DNA of 64,000 bases from Alphaproteobacteria bacterium (GCA_009928665.1 SACF01000019.1:1-64000), one strand, 5' to 3'; counted from the stretch's first letter, positions 1 through 9,950 are shown. Notes: generated from the letters alone by a model not told the origin. A program made the numbers and translations.

Positions 1-1881
1 GCACTGGTAAACGGGATCGGCAGCAATTTCGAGGCGTTCTTTTTCAATGTAAGGTCCTGGTTGTGTCCGGGAACCGTCGGCAATGGCGGTTTGTCCAAGA
101 ATATCCCGGGTGCTTTTAACGATTTGAGCCGGGGTTATGTTATGTTCAGCATTATACCTGATCTGTTTTTCACGACGCCGGTTGGTCTCCTCCATCATCC
201 GTTTCATCGATTCAGTCAGTTTGTCGGCATACAGGATGACCTTGCTGTTGAGATTTCGTGCCGCCCGTCCTGCAGTCTGGGTTAAGGACCGTTCGGATCT
301 GAGAAAGCCCTCTTTATCCGCGTCGAGAATGGCAACCAGCGATACCTCGGGAAGATCCAGTCCTTCGCGGAGCAGGTTTACGCCGATCAGGACGTCAAAG
401 GTTCCAAGCCGTAAATCACGGAGTATTTCAACACGTTCGAGGGTGTCAACATCTGCATGGATATAACGGCACCGGATTTCGAGCTTTAGAAAATAGGCAG
501 AAAGTTCTTCAGCCATCCGTTTGGTGAGTGTGGTCACCAGGGTGCGTTCTCCTTTCCCGATGCGCTGATGGATTTCATCGAGAAGATCGTCTATCTGGCG
601 GAGGCTGGGACGAACCTCAACAAAAGGATCGGGCAGGCCCGTCGGCCGGATCACCTGTTCTACAACCACTCCTTCACATTGCTGGAGTTCGAAATCAGCC
701 GGCGTAGCGCTTACGTAAATGGTTTGATTTACCAGCGCTTCAAACTCATCGAATTTCAATGGCCGGTTATCAAGGGCAGATGGCAACCTGAACCCGTATT
801 CGACCAGGGTTTGTTTTCGCGAACGGTCTCCGCCGTACATGGCTCTGATTTGCGGGATGGTCACATGGCTTTCATCGATAACCATCAGAAAATCATCGGC
901 GAAGAAATCAAGAAGGCAGAAGGGTCTGGATCCGGAGGTCCTGCCATCGAAATACCTTGAATAGTTCTCAATCCCGGAGCAATATCCCAGTTCACGCATC
1001 ATTTCGAGATCATAATTCACACGGTCTTCAAGCCTTTTAGCCTCAAGTTCCTTACCGTTTTCCCTGAAATAGGCACATTGTCTGATCAGATCATCCCTGA
1101 TCTCCTCCAATGCTTCCCGCATTTTATCAGGCGAGGTCACGAAAATATTGGCAGGGTAAAGAGTCATCGCGGGAATCAATTCAATTCGATGTCCGTTGAC
1201 CGGATCAAAGGTCTCGATCGATTCGATCTCGTCGCCGAATGATATCACCCGGTAAGCCACATCCATGTAAGCCGGATAAATATCCACCGAATCGCCTTTG
1301 ACCCTGAACTTTCCCCTGGTGAAATCGCTTTCGGTACGGGAATAGAGGCTGTTTACGAGGTATTGCAGAAGCTTGTTGCGCCCCATCTTTTCTCCTTGCC
1401 GGAGCCGGATTACATTGTCGTTGATATCCTGTGGGTTACCAATTCCGTATATGCAGGAGACCGAGGAGACCACGATAATATCCCTTCGTCCTGACAATAA
1501 CGAGGAAGTTGTGCTGAGTCTTAATTTTTCGATCTCGTCATTGATCGACAAATCCTTTTCAATGTACGTATTCGTAACCGGAATGAAGGCTTCAGGCTGG
1601 TAATAGTCATAATAGGAAACAAAGAATTCCACCGCATTCTCGGGAAAGAACTGTTTGAATTCCCCATAAAGCTGTGCTGCAAGGGTTTTGTTGTGGCTTA
1701 AAACCAGTGTGGGTTTTTGAACCTGCTGGACGACATTGGCAATGGTGAAAGTTTTTCCGGAACCCGTCACCCCCATAAGGACCTGCCCCGGATCACCCCT
1801 GACGATTCCCGCAGTAAGCTGCCTGATCGCTTCCGGTTGATCTCCAGTCGGTATAAATTCGGTTGTCAGTTTAAATTCCAC
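1..1881 (-). CDS. uvrB: UvrB, excinuclease ABC subunit B (3' end outside window)
   Basis: DNA damage-recognition helicase of nucleotide excision repair, acting with UvrA and UvrC. About 627 residues are in the window. The N-terminus reads [18 protein letters not shown], followed by Walker A GVTGSGKT near residue 37-44, and the beta-hairpin segment [21 protein letters not shown] is encoded near 1556-1625. The last visible residues include the family segment AADPVYQ, so only the C-terminal UVR motif lies beyond the left edge. The start is probably GTG at 1881, because no ATG lies between it and the upstream stop, and the family N-terminus begins there. It follows the EEP-family gene by 11 nt and is the distal gene of a mutL-headed operon, which puts two DNA-repair genes in one transcription unit. 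Confidence 0.95.
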   Translation of the reverse strand, partial: MEFKLTTEFIPTGDQPEAIRQLTAGIVRGDPGQVLMGVTGSGKTFTIANVVQQVQKPTLVLSHNKTLAAQLYGEFKQFFPENAVEFFVSYYDYYQPEAFIPVTNTYIEKDLSINDEIEKLRLSTTSSLLSGRRDIIVVSSVSCIYGIGNPQDINDNVIRLRQGEKMGRNKLLQYLVNSLYSRTESDFTRGKFRVKGDSVDIYPAYMDVAYRVISFGDEIESIETFDPVNGHRIELIPAMTLYPANIFVTSPDKMREALEEIRDDLIRQCAYFRENGKELEAKRLEDRVNYDLEMMRELGYCSGIENYSRYFDGRTSGSRPFCLLDFFADDFLMVIDESHVTIPQIRAMYGGDRSRKQTLVEYGFRLPSALDNRPLKFDEFEALVNQTIYVSATPADFELQQCEGVVVEQVIRPTGLPDPFVEVRPSLRQIDDLLDEIHQRIGKGERTLVTTLTKRMAEELSAYFLKLEIRCRYIHADVDTLERVEILRDLRLGTFDVLIGVNLLREGLDLPEVSLVAILDADKEGFLRSERSLTQTAGRAARNLNSKVILYADKLTESMKRMMEETNRRREKQIRYNAEHNITPAQIVKSTRDILGQTAIADGSRTQPGPYIEKERLEIAADPVYQC

Positions 1882-1892
1882 GGGATCAGTAG

Positions 1893-3020
1893 TTATCGAT
1901 TTTTTATTAAAACAACTCCCACAGGTTCATGATCCGATAAATCCAGGTTAAATTTCTGATAGGAAAGGGCGGCGAATTCATCTGAATGTAAGATGTAATC
2001 AATTCTGAACGACGGAAGCTTTCCGGAGTAGGTGCTTTCAAAAAATACCTTTCCGGCTTCCCTGTAACTGTCTATTAACTGTCTGGTAAGCCGTTGATAG
2101 GTAAACGATGTGGGTGCGTCATTGAAATCACCGGTCAGGATGACCGGATAGTTACAATGGGCGATATGCTCCTGCAACTGTTTCACCTGTTCGGCGCGGA
2201 TCATGAAAGCGCGTCTTAATTTCCACAGCATCTTCTTCGAACCCTCTGTCAATTTTGGAGTTTCCTTATCCGGATCGGTCAGGTTGGAGATAAAGTTGTA
2301 ATCTTCATCTCCAAAACGGGTTGATTCAAGATGAAGGTTATAGACCCTGACGGTATCCGAATCGATGAGCAAATCGGTATAAATGGCATACAGGCTGTGA
2401 CCTTCCATATTTAAGTAACCCCTGCCCACTACCGGAAACCGGGAGAAGGTTGCAATGGCAACGATTTTCTTCCGGTTCCAGAATTTTTTGTAATTCACGA
2501 AATGATACTGTTCCATCCGGATCGATTCGGTGAAGTTTTTAAATGTTTCGTCAAAATCTTCTCCGATGGCATAAAACTCCTGGATGCAAACAATATCTGT
2601 TTGTCTTTCGGCGAGGAAATCGATGATTTTTTCACGGTTTTCCGGGATACTCTGAGCGGTCGATCGTGAACTGCCATAAAAATGATGGATGTTGTAACTG
2701 ATGATACCGATCTGTTTCTCTGAGACCTTTTTGTCCGGCGAACTATGGATCGGGATATAAGTCATCAGATAGCTCCAACCTGCAATAATCAGGATGAGCG
2801 AAATAAATAAATACCACCTCCAGAGAACCAGCCAGATCATTACAAATGCTGCATTCAGGATCAGGAAGGCCGGATAGGCCAATCCAAACAGCGCGATGAT
2901 CCAAAAACCTGCAGGGCTTAAAAATGCCGCGGTATAGGATAACAGCAGACCAACAGCAATGATCAGATTTAATACCAGAAGTACTTTCTGAAAAACCGCG
3001 CGTCGTTTTTTTCGATTCAT
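1893..3020 (-). CDS. Endonuclease/exonuclease/phosphatase family membrane protein
   Basis: About 375 residues. Residues ~10-90 hold three hydrophobic segments, then comes an EEP-fold domain with the family signatures: SYNIHHF, an IVCIQEF segment carrying the metal-binding Glu, LTGDFND and a C-terminal SDHEP. The fold cleaves phosphodiester bonds in nucleic acids, phosphoinositides or lipids; the substrate is not predictable here. ATG at 3020 is preferred over an in-frame TTG two codons upstream. It starts shortly after the rhomboid stop and ends 11 nt before uvrB, so it is co-transcribed. The membrane-anchored architecture is common in Bacteroidota and probably places the catalytic domain at the envelope (inference). 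Confidence 0.85.
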   Translation of the reverse strand: MNRKKRRAVFQKVLLVLNLIIAVGLLLSYTAAFLSPAGFWIIALFGLAYPAFLILNAAFVMIWLVLWRWYLFISLILIIAGWSYLMTYIPIHSSPDKKVSEKQIGIISYNIHHFYGSSRSTAQSIPENREKIIDFLAERQTDIVCIQEFYAIGEDFDETFKNFTESIRMEQYHFVNYKKFWNRKKIVAIATFSRFPVVGRGYLNMEGHSLYAIYTDLLIDSDTVRVYNLHLESTRFGDEDYNFISNLTDPDKETPKLTEGSKKMLWKLRRAFMIRAEQVKQLQEHIAHCNYPVILTGDFNDAPTSFTYQRLTRQLIDSYREAGKVFFESTYSGKLPSFRIDYILHSDEFAALSYQKFNLDLSDHEPVGVVLIKNR

Positions 3021-3030
3021 CTGCAACGGA

Positions 3031-3966
3031 TCAGCGACGGTTTGATGATTTGAACAGAAACTCCTTTTCCTCCCGCGTCAGGCAGTCATAACCTCCCTTT
3101 GATATTTTATCGAGAATTTCATCAACCCTGCGTTGTTGTTCGGCTTTATTCCTGTTATATTGTTCGTCCGAAACCGGTCTGCCCGTATTACCAGGTTCAT
3201 AATAGCCGCTCTTTTTCCCGCTGAACCTGCTCCTGAACCGGTTCCTGAATGACTGATAACCGGGGTCCATGATGCCGGATCGCGACAAACGATAGAACTG
3301 TGTGTAAAGGAATCCGAAAACCGCGCCACCGATATGTGCCAGATGTCCGCCTGCATTCCCGCTGGGAATCATGAAAAAATCAAAAACAAAGAGAATTATG
3401 GCCAGGTAAAGGATCCGTACCTTACCGAAAAAGAGGAGTTGGATCTGGTACTGCGGAACATAAAAGGAAATGGCAGAAACAATGGCCATGACGGATGCGG
3501 ATGCGCCAAGGGCAAAAGAAACCGGAACCATCTCTTCGAATACCGGAAACATGTTGAATGAAAGGATGAAAACAAGTCCGCCTGCAAGCCCGCCTAAAAG
3601 GTAGACGGCCACCAGGTTCCGGTCTGACAGGAATTCCGTAAAAATTTTGCCAAACCAATATAGCCACAACATGTTAAACAGCAGATGCCAGAATTCCAGA
3701 TGCAGGAACATGTAGGTGAAGGCGGTCCAGGGTTTCCCGGCCAGCGTTTGAAGCGAAGCGGGTACCGCGAAATTATGAAGGATATAATTATTAAGTACCT
3801 GATTTTCGGGGTTGAAAAAGAAGAAGAGCAGCACCTTCGTTGCCTGGATCAGGATCCAGATTCCAATGTTGATCAGCAGGAAGACAGAAAGTGCAGATCC
3901 GGATCTGAAAAATCTTTTCAATTCCTCCATTATGGGATGGGGTTGATTATAGGAATAATTCATCAT
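3031..3966 (-). CDS. Rhomboid family intramembrane serine protease (second of pair)
   Basis: 311 residues with about six membrane helices. The catalytic Ser sits in GASAS (the usual motif is GxSG; the second Gly is Ala here) and the catalytic His in GGHLAHIGG. An N-terminal HLEFWHLLFNMLWLYWFG segment matches the conserved L1-loop and TM2 HxxxNM region. A hydrophilic C-terminal tail of ~80 residues (PGYQSFRNRF... TREEKEFL) follows the core and is typical of one Bacteroidota rhomboid subfamily. Its ATG overlaps the preceding rhomboid's TGA by 4 nt, so the two are translationally coupled. Confidence 0.9.
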   Translation of the reverse strand: MMNYSYNQPHPIMEELKRFFRSGSALSVFLLINIGIWILIQATKVLLFFFFNPENQVLNNYILHNFAVPASLQTLAGKPWTAFTYMFLHLEFWHLLFNMLWLYWFGKIFTEFLSDRNLVAVYLLGGLAGGLVFILSFNMFPVFEEMVPVSFALGASASVMAIVSAISFYVPQYQIQLLFFGKVRILYLAIILFVFDFFMIPSGNAGGHLAHIGGAVFGFLYTQFYRLSRSGIMDPGYQSFRNRFRSRFSGKKSGYYEPGNTGRPVSDEQYNRNKAEQQRRVDEILDKISKGGYDCLTREEKEFLFKSSNRR

Positions 3967-4799
3967 AGCAACGGGCCGGCTTTTTTTCTCCAGTAGAGAA
4001 TCAAAAAGAAACCAAAGATCATACCCCCGAGGTGGGCGAAATGCGCCACGTTATCATTCGGGTTGCTCGAAAGTCCCGATACCAGTTCAATAACACCATA
4101 CAGGATGACAATCCATTTTGCTTTGATCGGGAAAAGAAAATAGATAAAAACCAGCATGTTGGGGAACATCATCCCGAAGGCGAGTAAAATTCCGTACACG
4201 GCTCCGGATGCACCGATGGTCGGAACATCCATCTGCATCCGGATAAGCTGTCCGATATATTCGACCGATTGATTCAGGTATGCGGGATTCGTTTTGTCGA
4301 GGTTCCAGGTCTGAATGAATTGAAGTATGGTTCCTTCCGCTTCATAATAATTCGGATAGTGATTCCTGACAAATGCGATAAATGCATCGATCGAAGGGGC
4401 ATTCTGATAAGCTTCGGCAGCCGCCTGAATAGATGAGATGTCCAACCAGTTCACAAAGGTCTGTACCAGGGCAGCTCCGATGCCGGTAATCATATAATAG
4501 GTCAGAAACCGTTTAGGCCCCCATACATTTTCCAAAAGATAACCGAACATCCAGAGGGCGAACATGTTAAAGAAAATATGGCTCACGTTGGCATGCAGGA
4601 ACATGTAGGTGATGTACTGAAACGGCCGGAAGAGTTCTGACTGAAAATAGTGCAGGCCGAGCAGATTTTCGAGATCGATGCCGAAAGTGGATTGAAATGA
4701 GATGGTAGCAAGGAAAAACAAACCATTGATGATGAGGAGGTTTTTCACTACCGGTGGCAGCAGGCTGAATCCGGCCGGGCTGTATTGTTGTGTCATCAT
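3963..4799 (-). CDS. Rhomboid family intramembrane serine protease (first of pair)
   Basis: 278 residues. It has the canonical GASG serine motif (IGASGAVYGIL) and the His motif FAHLGGMIFGF, with HANVSHIFFNMFALWMFG matching the HxxxNM region. A ~60-residue loop rich in acidic and aromatic residues is inserted between the third and fourth helices. It starts 6 nt after the mutL stop and overlaps the second rhomboid by 4 nt. It cleaves single-pass membrane proteins within the bilayer; the substrate is unknown. Two consecutive rhomboids after mutL is an arrangement I associate with Bacteroidota genomes. Confidence 0.92.
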   Translation of the reverse strand: MMTQQYSPAGFSLLPPVVKNLLIINGLFFLATISFQSTFGIDLENLLGLHYFQSELFRPFQYITYMFLHANVSHIFFNMFALWMFGYLLENVWGPKRFLTYYMITGIGAALVQTFVNWLDISSIQAAAEAYQNAPSIDAFIAFVRNHYPNYYEAEGTILQFIQTWNLDKTNPAYLNQSVEYIGQLIRMQMDVPTIGASGAVYGILLAFGMMFPNMLVFIYFLFPIKAKWIVILYGVIELVSGLSSNPNDNVAHFAHLGGMIFGFFLILYWRKKAGPLL

Positions 4800-4805
4800 T
4801 CTGAA

Positions 4806-6656
4806 TCAGGTGATTTTAAGTTTATGTATTAGGTCACTGAAGGGAAGTATTATCATGACCGGTTTTCCGTCGGGTGACAGGTCCGGAACCTGGCAGGCAA
4901 AAAGATTCTCGATGATCGAATCGATCTCCTCCGGATGAAGGCGGGTTCCGCGTTTAACAGCAAGACGGCAGGCCATCGCTTTTGCAAGTTTCTGGTCTTT
5001 TGACAGTCTGGTGTCCTGGGCAGGTGTCTTCAGGCTTTCTATGACCGACTCGATAAAGGGTCCCACCTCTTTAGGCGGCACGTCCGGTGGAAGTGTATGT
5101 ACCAGAAAACTGTTCTTCCCAAAATGGCTGATCTCAAATCCCAGGTTCGAAAAATGGGAGATCCATTCCTGGAGAAGCCGTGTGTCATCGGGATTCAGGG
5201 TGATGGTCGGGGGCAGTAAAAGGTGTTGTCCCTGGATTTTTTCCGGTTGATTGGTCTTTAAAAACCGTTCATAAAGGATTCGTTCATGGGCACGATTCTG
5301 ATCCAGGATCACAATTCCGGTTTTTGTGTGCGTGATCAGAAATGCGACATTGACCTGGATGTTCACTTTTTTTTCCCCGGTAACCGATAGTCTGGAAGCA
5401 GGAACTTCCGGTTGGTTTTCAGGGAAGAGAGGAGAATTATCGGATCCGCGTCCCGGTTTTGGCAAGGCGGCATACATTTCATTCCAGGCATGGATGGAAT
5501 CATGCGGGGCAGGGTGATGAGTTCCCTTATCCGGAGCTGGTCTTTGCGTCGTGAAAGGATTATAGCCCGGGTTGACGGTAATGGTTGGTTGCCTGACCTG
5601 GTAACCTGCCGGCAGGGGTGGGGGATCCATTCCGGGCTCTTTCTCAAAATCAAGGGAAGGGGCGAGGTTGAATCTCCCGAGCGATTGCCTGACTGCTGCG
5701 TGCAGAATGGCATAAATGCTTTTATTATCCTGAAAATTTATTTCACTCTTTGTCGGATGAATGTTCACATCGATGGTATGGGGATCAACCTCCAGAAAAA
5801 TGAAGTAGGAGGGGGTTGAGTCATCGGGTATCAGTTCTTTAAAAGCAGTTTCGACTGCATGATGAAAATAGGCGTTCTTCATAAAACGCCGGTTTGTGAA
5901 AAAGAACTGTTCACCGCGTGTTTTTTTTGCGAATTCGGGTTTGCCAAGAAATCCCGAAATATTTACCATCGGGGTCTGTTGTTCGAGCGGGATCAGTTTT
6001 TGTCCGTAAGAGGAGCCGTACAGATTGAGGATCCTTTCTTTCAAATGCCCGGATGGCATCTGGTACAGAATTTTATCCTGATTATACAAAGTAAAGGAAA
6101 CATGCGGATTTACAAGTGCAACCCTGAAAAATTCATCCAGAATGTACTTAAGTTCAAGGTTGTTCGATTTCAGAAAACTACGACGGGCAGGAACGTTGAA
6201 GAACAGGTTTTTAACGCTGACTGAGGTGCCATCCGGGCAATTCACCGGAAACTGAGCTTTAACCTCGGTTCCTTCGATTTGAATACAGGTTCCGATTTCA
6301 TCGCCCCTGCGTTTGCTCTTGAGTTCTACCTGCGAAACCGCGGCAATGGAGGCAAGCGCCTCGCCTCTGAATCCCAATGTCTGAATGGCAAGCAGGTCAT
6401 CGGCTTTATGAATTTTGGAGGTGGCGTGACGTTCAAAGCACATACGGGCGTCTCGTTCCGACATTCCACAGCCATTATCTATGACCTGGATCAGCATCTT
6501 TCCCGCGTCTTTCACGATCAGTTTGATATCGCCCGCTCCGGCATCAATGGTGTTTTCCATCAATTCTTTGACAACCGATGCCGGGCGCTGAACAACTTCG
6601 CCTGCAGCGATCTGGTTTGCAATTGCATCGGGTAAGAGGTGAATCAGATCAGTCAT
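4806..6656 (-). CDS. mutL: MutL, DNA mismatch repair protein
   Basis: About 616 residues. The N-terminal GHKL ATPase shows all its motifs: NQIAAGEVVQRPASVVKEL, DNGCGM, RHATSK and GFRGEAL. A proline-rich linker spans ~residues 340-430, and a C-terminal dimerization/endonuclease domain follows. The nuclease motif usually written DQHAxxExxxxE reads DQNRAHERILYE, so D, Q and both Glu remain but the His and Ala are replaced. Near the end are MACRLAVKRG and SPDGKP, matching the zinc-site motifs in degenerate form. ATG at 6656 is preferred over GTG two codons earlier, because a -7 promoter box covers 6662-6669 and would start the mRNA at about the ATG. It heads the operon that ends in uvrB. Confidence 0.95.
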   Translation of the reverse strand: MTDLIHLLPDAIANQIAAGEVVQRPASVVKELMENTIDAGAGDIKLIVKDAGKMLIQVIDNGCGMSERDARMCFERHATSKIHKADDLLAIQTLGFRGEALASIAAVSQVELKSKRRGDEIGTCIQIEGTEVKAQFPVNCPDGTSVSVKNLFFNVPARRSFLKSNNLELKYILDEFFRVALVNPHVSFTLYNQDKILYQMPSGHLKERILNLYGSSYGQKLIPLEQQTPMVNISGFLGKPEFAKKTRGEQFFFTNRRFMKNAYFHHAVETAFKELIPDDSTPSYFIFLEVDPHTIDVNIHPTKSEINFQDNKSIYAILHAAVRQSLGRFNLAPSLDFEKEPGMDPPPLPAGYQVRQPTITVNPGYNPFTTQRPAPDKGTHHPAPHDSIHAWNEMYAALPKPGRGSDNSPLFPENQPEVPASRLSVTGEKKVNIQVNVAFLITHTKTGIVILDQNRAHERILYERFLKTNQPEKIQGQHLLLPPTITLNPDDTRLLQEWISHFSNLGFEISHFGKNSFLVHTLPPDVPPKEVGPFIESVIESLKTPAQDTRLSKDQKLAKAMACRLAVKRGTRLHPEEIDSIIENLFACQVPDLSPDGKPVMIILPFSDLIHKLKIT

Positions 6657-6661
6657 CTCCA

Positions 6662-6690
6662 CAAAAATACCGAAAAAATTGATGCGGCAA
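6662..6690 (-). promoter_or_regulatory. mutL promoter, near-leaderless
   Basis: The -7 box TATTTTTG (minus strand, 6669-6662) fits TAnnTTTG exactly, with a TTG at 6690-6688 separated by 18 nt. The box ends 5 nt before the mutL ATG, so transcription would begin at or within a few bases of the start codon. Confidence 0.5.
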
Positions 6691-6880
6691 CGAAATTACC
6701 GGCCGGGGAACTCAGGCTGTCGATATAAATGCACAAGGAAAGCTGTTTTCAATTCAAACAGGAACAGCGTTTCTCAGCATGCATGCATAATAAGGACTAC
6801 CCTTCGAAGGTACACCCGAAAAACAAAGGATCATTATTGTTGTGATGTGGTTCTATCAGAGCCGGATCACGGCTGTTCTG

Positions 6881-7441
6881 TTAAAACCTGGATTTGTCCA
6901 GAACCGGAAACCTCATCAGGGTGAGGTAATAGGCTCCGTAGAACACAGCGCTGTAAAAGATTGTCCCGAGAACATCATTCATAAAGAATGAGATTCCGTA
7001 GGTGGCATCACGGAAGAACAACAGGCCGGCGACATAACATTCGATAAGGCCGCCAAAAGTCTGGGGGTACATCGGATTACCTACCCACGATGCGAAGTTG
7101 GTTATCACGAAAAAGATAACCGACGACGACAAGGAGGCAAGCAATACGGAGCCCACCTGGACCTTTTTCCGTATGCTCATACCTATCAGCACCGTAATGG
7201 CAAAACTCATATAAACCGCGGGCATGTTGGCATGCAGTCCTATAACGAGATCGCTTATGAACATCGCGGCGATCGGAAGGGCGAAAGCGTATTGCTTTCT
7301 GTCGAAATAGGTACCGGCGAATAGCGCCATAGCCGCGATCGGCGTGAAATTTGGCCAATGCGGTAACAACCTTAACAAGGCTGCAGTTAAAATAACAGTT
7401 ACAACAATAATAAATCTAGGATTGATAGATTTATATTTCAT
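6881..7441 (-). CDS. DUF6580 family putative membrane transport protein
   Basis: 186 residues and about five to six hydrophobic helices. The segment MALFAGTYFDRKQYAFALP and the following FISDLVIGLHAN are typical of this small Bacteroidota/Proteobacteria membrane family, which resembles ECF transporter S-components and whose substrate is unknown. ATG at 7441 is chosen because the in-frame TTG at 7468 lies inside the promoter -7 box. It is divergent from the amidohydrolase and separated from mutL by ~220 nt. No tRNA, ORF or hairpin was recognised in the 6670-6880 interval. Confidence 0.75.
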   Translation of the reverse strand: MKYKSINPRFIIVVTVILTAALLRLLPHWPNFTPIAAMALFAGTYFDRKQYAFALPIAAMFISDLVIGLHANMPAVYMSFAITVLIGMSIRKKVQVGSVLLASLSSSVIFFVITNFASWVGNPMYPQTFGGLIECYVAGLLFFRDATYGISFFMNDVLGTIFYSAVFYGAYYLTLMRFPVLDKSRF

Positions 7442-7465
7442 TAATATATTATGATTTGGTTGAGA

Positions 7466-7497
7466 CAAAAATACTAAATCATTTTAATAAAAGTCAA
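7466..7497 (-). promoter_or_regulatory. Promoter of the DUF6580 gene
   Basis: On the minus strand a TTG (7497-7495), 21 nt, then TATTTTTG (7473-7466): a full match to the Bacteroidota -33/-7 pattern. The ATG follows 24 nt after the -7 box. Confidence 0.7.
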
Positions 7498-7517
7498 GTT
7501 ACCCGGAAATTTGTTTT

Positions 7518-7525
7518 TATTTTTG
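7518..7525 (+). promoter_or_regulatory. Possible -7 box for the amidohydrolase gene
   Basis: TATTTTTG matches TAnnTTTG exactly and lies 29 nt before the ATG at 7555. No TTG was found at the expected upstream distance, so this is weaker than the divergent promoter at 7466-7497. Confidence 0.4.
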
Positions 7526-7554
7526 ACGAACGATCTTTAAACCAATTAATTAAA

Positions 7555-9189
7555 ATGAGAAATTTTTATTTTTTGTCCATTTTTATTGCATTTTCTATGA
7601 TTTCAGGGTGTACGATTCAAAACAAGGATGCCGATCTCCTGGTTTATAACGGACGGATTTACACCGTCGATTCATCGGGGCAGGTGGCAGATGCCATGGC
7701 CGTGAAAAACGGGAAAGTGCTGGCAACCGGCACTGCATCAGCATTGTTCAGGGAATATGATTTCAAGGATACTTTAGACCTGAAGGGAGGATTTGTTTTT
7801 CCGGGTTTTATTGATGCGCATTGTCATTTCTTTGGTTATGCGCTGAGCCTTCAGTACATTGATCTGAAAGGCAGCTCCTCATTCGATGAAGTACTGTTGC
7901 GCTTGGAACAGGCCGGGAACCCGAAGCCCGGCAGCTGGATTGTGGGCCGTGGCTGGGATCAGAATATCTGGCCCGTCAAAGTCTTTCCCGATAACCAGCG
8001 ATTGAACCAATTATTTCCGGAAAACCCTGTTTTGCTGATACGGATCGACGGTCATGTGGTACTTGCCAATGAGGCGGCACTGAAAGCTGAAGGGATGGAG
8101 CGGTTTTCGACTTTTCAACCCGGTGAAGTCCTCATGAAAAATGGAAAACCGACCGGGATCCTCTCCGAAAACGCTGCTGATCGCATTCGGGATATGGTTC
8201 CGGTTCCCCGGGGAGATCAATTGGCAGCTTTGCTCCGGCAGGCAGAAAGTAATTGTCTGAATGCTGGCTTGACCGGTGTTTCTGACGCCGGACTCGATTA
8301 TGACCGGGTTATGCTGATCGATTACCTTCAGAAAAAAGGTGTACTGAAAATTTTTGTAAATGCCTGGCTGACACCAAACCCCGTCAACCTTGAGAAGTTC
8401 GTTGCTAAAGGGCCTTACCTGACGGAATGTTTAAGCGTCCGATCGATAAAAATATATGCTGATGGAAGCTTGGGCAGCAGGACTGCCCGGCTTAAAAGAC
8501 CTTACAGTGATGATCCTTCAACCTCCGGTGTAATCGTGACCTCACCCGATTCGGTTCTGAAATTGTGCCGTTTGGCATATGATCATGGCTATCAGATTAA
8601 TACCCATTGTATCGGAGATTCGGCCGTGGCGATGATTCTTGATCTTTACAGCCGCTTTCTGAAGGGTAGAAATGATCTGCGGTGGCGTATTGAACATGCC
8701 CAGATCGTGGATCCCCGCGATTTTCACCTGTTCGAGGAATATTCTATTATTCCCTCCATACAGGGAACCCATGCGACATCGGATATGAAATGGGCCGAAC
8801 GCAGGGTTGGATCTCTCAGAATGGAAGGTGCTTATGCATACCGGACGCTCCTCGCTCAAAACGGATGGATCGCCAATGGGACCGATTTTCCCATTGAACA
8901 CATCGATCCCGTCATGACTTTCTATGCTACGGTTAGCAGAAAAGACAGGGAAGGAAATCCGGAAAAAGGGTTTTACCCGGAGGAGGGATTGTCAAGGACC
9001 GATGCCTTGCGTTCCATGACGATATGGGCGGCAAAAGCCGGTTTTTCGGAAAAGGTGAAGGGAAGCCTTGAAACAGGGAAGGATGCCGACTTTTTGATCC
9101 TGGACCGTGATCTGATGGAAGTTTCTGAAAGAGATATTCCTGAAACCCGCATTGTGGGCACTTTTATCCATGGACAACGGGTAAAATAA
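7555..9189 (+). CDS. Amidohydrolase family lipoprotein (YtcJ-like)
   Basis: 544 residues from the ATG at 7555. A signal peptide with lipobox ISGC near residue 20 predicts an exported lipoprotein. The amidohydrolase_3 metal-site motifs are present: DAHCH, ADGSLGSRTA, NTHCIGD, RIEHAQ and NGTDFPIEHIDP. The domain hydrolyses amide or related C-N bonds with one or two metal ions; the substrate is unknown. An in-frame TTG/GTG extension upstream encodes no plausible protein, and the signal peptide fixes the start. It ends 1 nt before a hairpin shared with the converging gene. Confidence 0.88.
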   Translation: MRNFYFLSIFIAFSMISGCTIQNKDADLLVYNGRIYTVDSSGQVADAMAVKNGKVLATGTASALFREYDFKDTLDLKGGFVFPGFIDAHCHFFGYALSLQYIDLKGSSSFDEVLLRLEQAGNPKPGSWIVGRGWDQNIWPVKVFPDNQRLNQLFPENPVLLIRIDGHVVLANEAALKAEGMERFSTFQPGEVLMKNGKPTGILSENAADRIRDMVPVPRGDQLAALLRQAESNCLNAGLTGVSDAGLDYDRVMLIDYLQKKGVLKIFVNAWLTPNPVNLEKFVAKGPYLTECLSVRSIKIYADGSLGSRTARLKRPYSDDPSTSGVIVTSPDSVLKLCRLAYDHGYQINTHCIGDSAVAMILDLYSRFLKGRNDLRWRIEHAQIVDPRDFHLFEEYSIIPSIQGTHATSDMKWAERRVGSLRMEGAYAYRTLLAQNGWIANGTDFPIEHIDPVMTFYATVSRKDREGNPEKGFYPEEGLSRTDALRSMTIWAAKAGFSEKVKGSLETGKDADFLILDRDLMEVSERDIPETRIVGTFIHGQRVK

Positions 9190-9217
9190 AGGAGGCCGCC
9201 CGCAAAGGCAGCCTCCT
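9190..9217. terminator. Hairpin terminator between converging genes
   Basis: AGGAGGC (9190-9196) pairs perfectly with GCCTCCT (9211-9217). Three further inner pairs sit beyond one mismatch, around a CGCAAA loop. On the minus strand the stem is followed by TTTATTTT, so it is best as the terminator of the 9240-9881 gene. It could also stop plus-strand transcription. Confidence 0.65.
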
Positions 9218-9239
9218 GAATAAATAGGCAGTCAGAAGC

Positions 9240-9881
9240 CTACTTAAGTTGTTTGCAGAGAAATTTTCCCAATTGTTTTCCGGCTGATTCAAAGCATTCG
9301 GAAATCCTGAGTGTTGCATCATAGGCTTTTTTGTCAACCGAAACCCCTCCGACCGACATTGAAGGTGAGGTCTTTGGTTTAACGCTTTCCATAAGAATAG
9401 TTGCAAGCACCTTGCCGGGGGTGGCGGTTTCAATCAGGTCGACTGAAAGGTTGATGGAAGCTGTTTTTGCGGTACCCATGACAATGGTCTCTACACCCTG
9501 TTCCACGTAGGTTACATGGACGACCAGGGTGTATTTGGCTGACGGATCGGAAACGCCGGAAAGTCCGCAATCTTTTGATTGTTTGTTAAAGTCCTCCTCG
9601 AAAGCCGGTTGATATTTTTCTGTTTTGGCCGCTTTCCATTTTTCAGCCCACATCTCTCCGGTACCAGGGTCTTTTGCATTTCTGTCGGCAATCCCTTTCT
9701 TCAGATAATCGGCTTCATTGTCGAATTTTCCGACCGACATGGCCGAATAATCGTACTGGATGTTTATGGCTGACTGGCCTTTAAGGTCCGAAATACTGCC
9801 TGTCTTAATTTTTTGCCCAAAGGTGGTCCCGGCTGAAATTATTAACGCCAGGAAAAAAAGTAATAAGAATGATTTTTTCAT
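9240..9881 (-). CDS. Secreted protein of unknown function
   Basis: 213 residues. It has an N-terminal signal peptide (KKSFLLLFFLALIISAGTTFG), with no lipobox cysteine seen. The mature protein is mixed alpha/beta with a central stretch of alternating hydrophobic residues (YTLVVHVTYVEQGVETIVMG) and a segment starting VDLIETATPGKVLATI, which resembles conserved periplasmic/lipoprotein proteins that respond to envelope status. No named family is recognised. A -7 box lies 38 nt upstream and a hairpin terminator downstream, so it is a monocistronic unit. Confidence 0.6.
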   Translation of the reverse strand: MKKSFLLLFFLALIISAGTTFGQKIKTGSISDLKGQSAINIQYDYSAMSVGKFDNEADYLKKGIADRNAKDPGTGEMWAEKWKAAKTEKYQPAFEEDFNKQSKDCGLSGVSDPSAKYTLVVHVTYVEQGVETIVMGTAKTASINLSVDLIETATPGKVLATILMESVKPKTSPSMSVGGVSVDKKAYDATLRISECFESAGKQLGKFLCKQLK

Positions 9882-9919
9882 GGTTTTGAGTTTTGTTTAG
9901 GTTTCTAATTTTATTTAGA

Positions 9920-9927
9920 CAAAATTA
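9920..9927 (-). promoter_or_regulatory. -7 box for the 9240-9881 gene
   Basis: TAATTTTG on the minus strand fits TAnnTTTG exactly. No convincing -33 TTG was found at 19-21 nt. Confidence 0.45.
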
Positions 9928-9950
9928 CAATAATTTTGAAACCTGTACCA

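Noticed and set aside
6670..6880. Possible tRNA or small RNA in the mutL/DUF6580 gap
   Set aside because: No cloverleaf, anticodon-stem pattern or terminator hairpin could be recognised.
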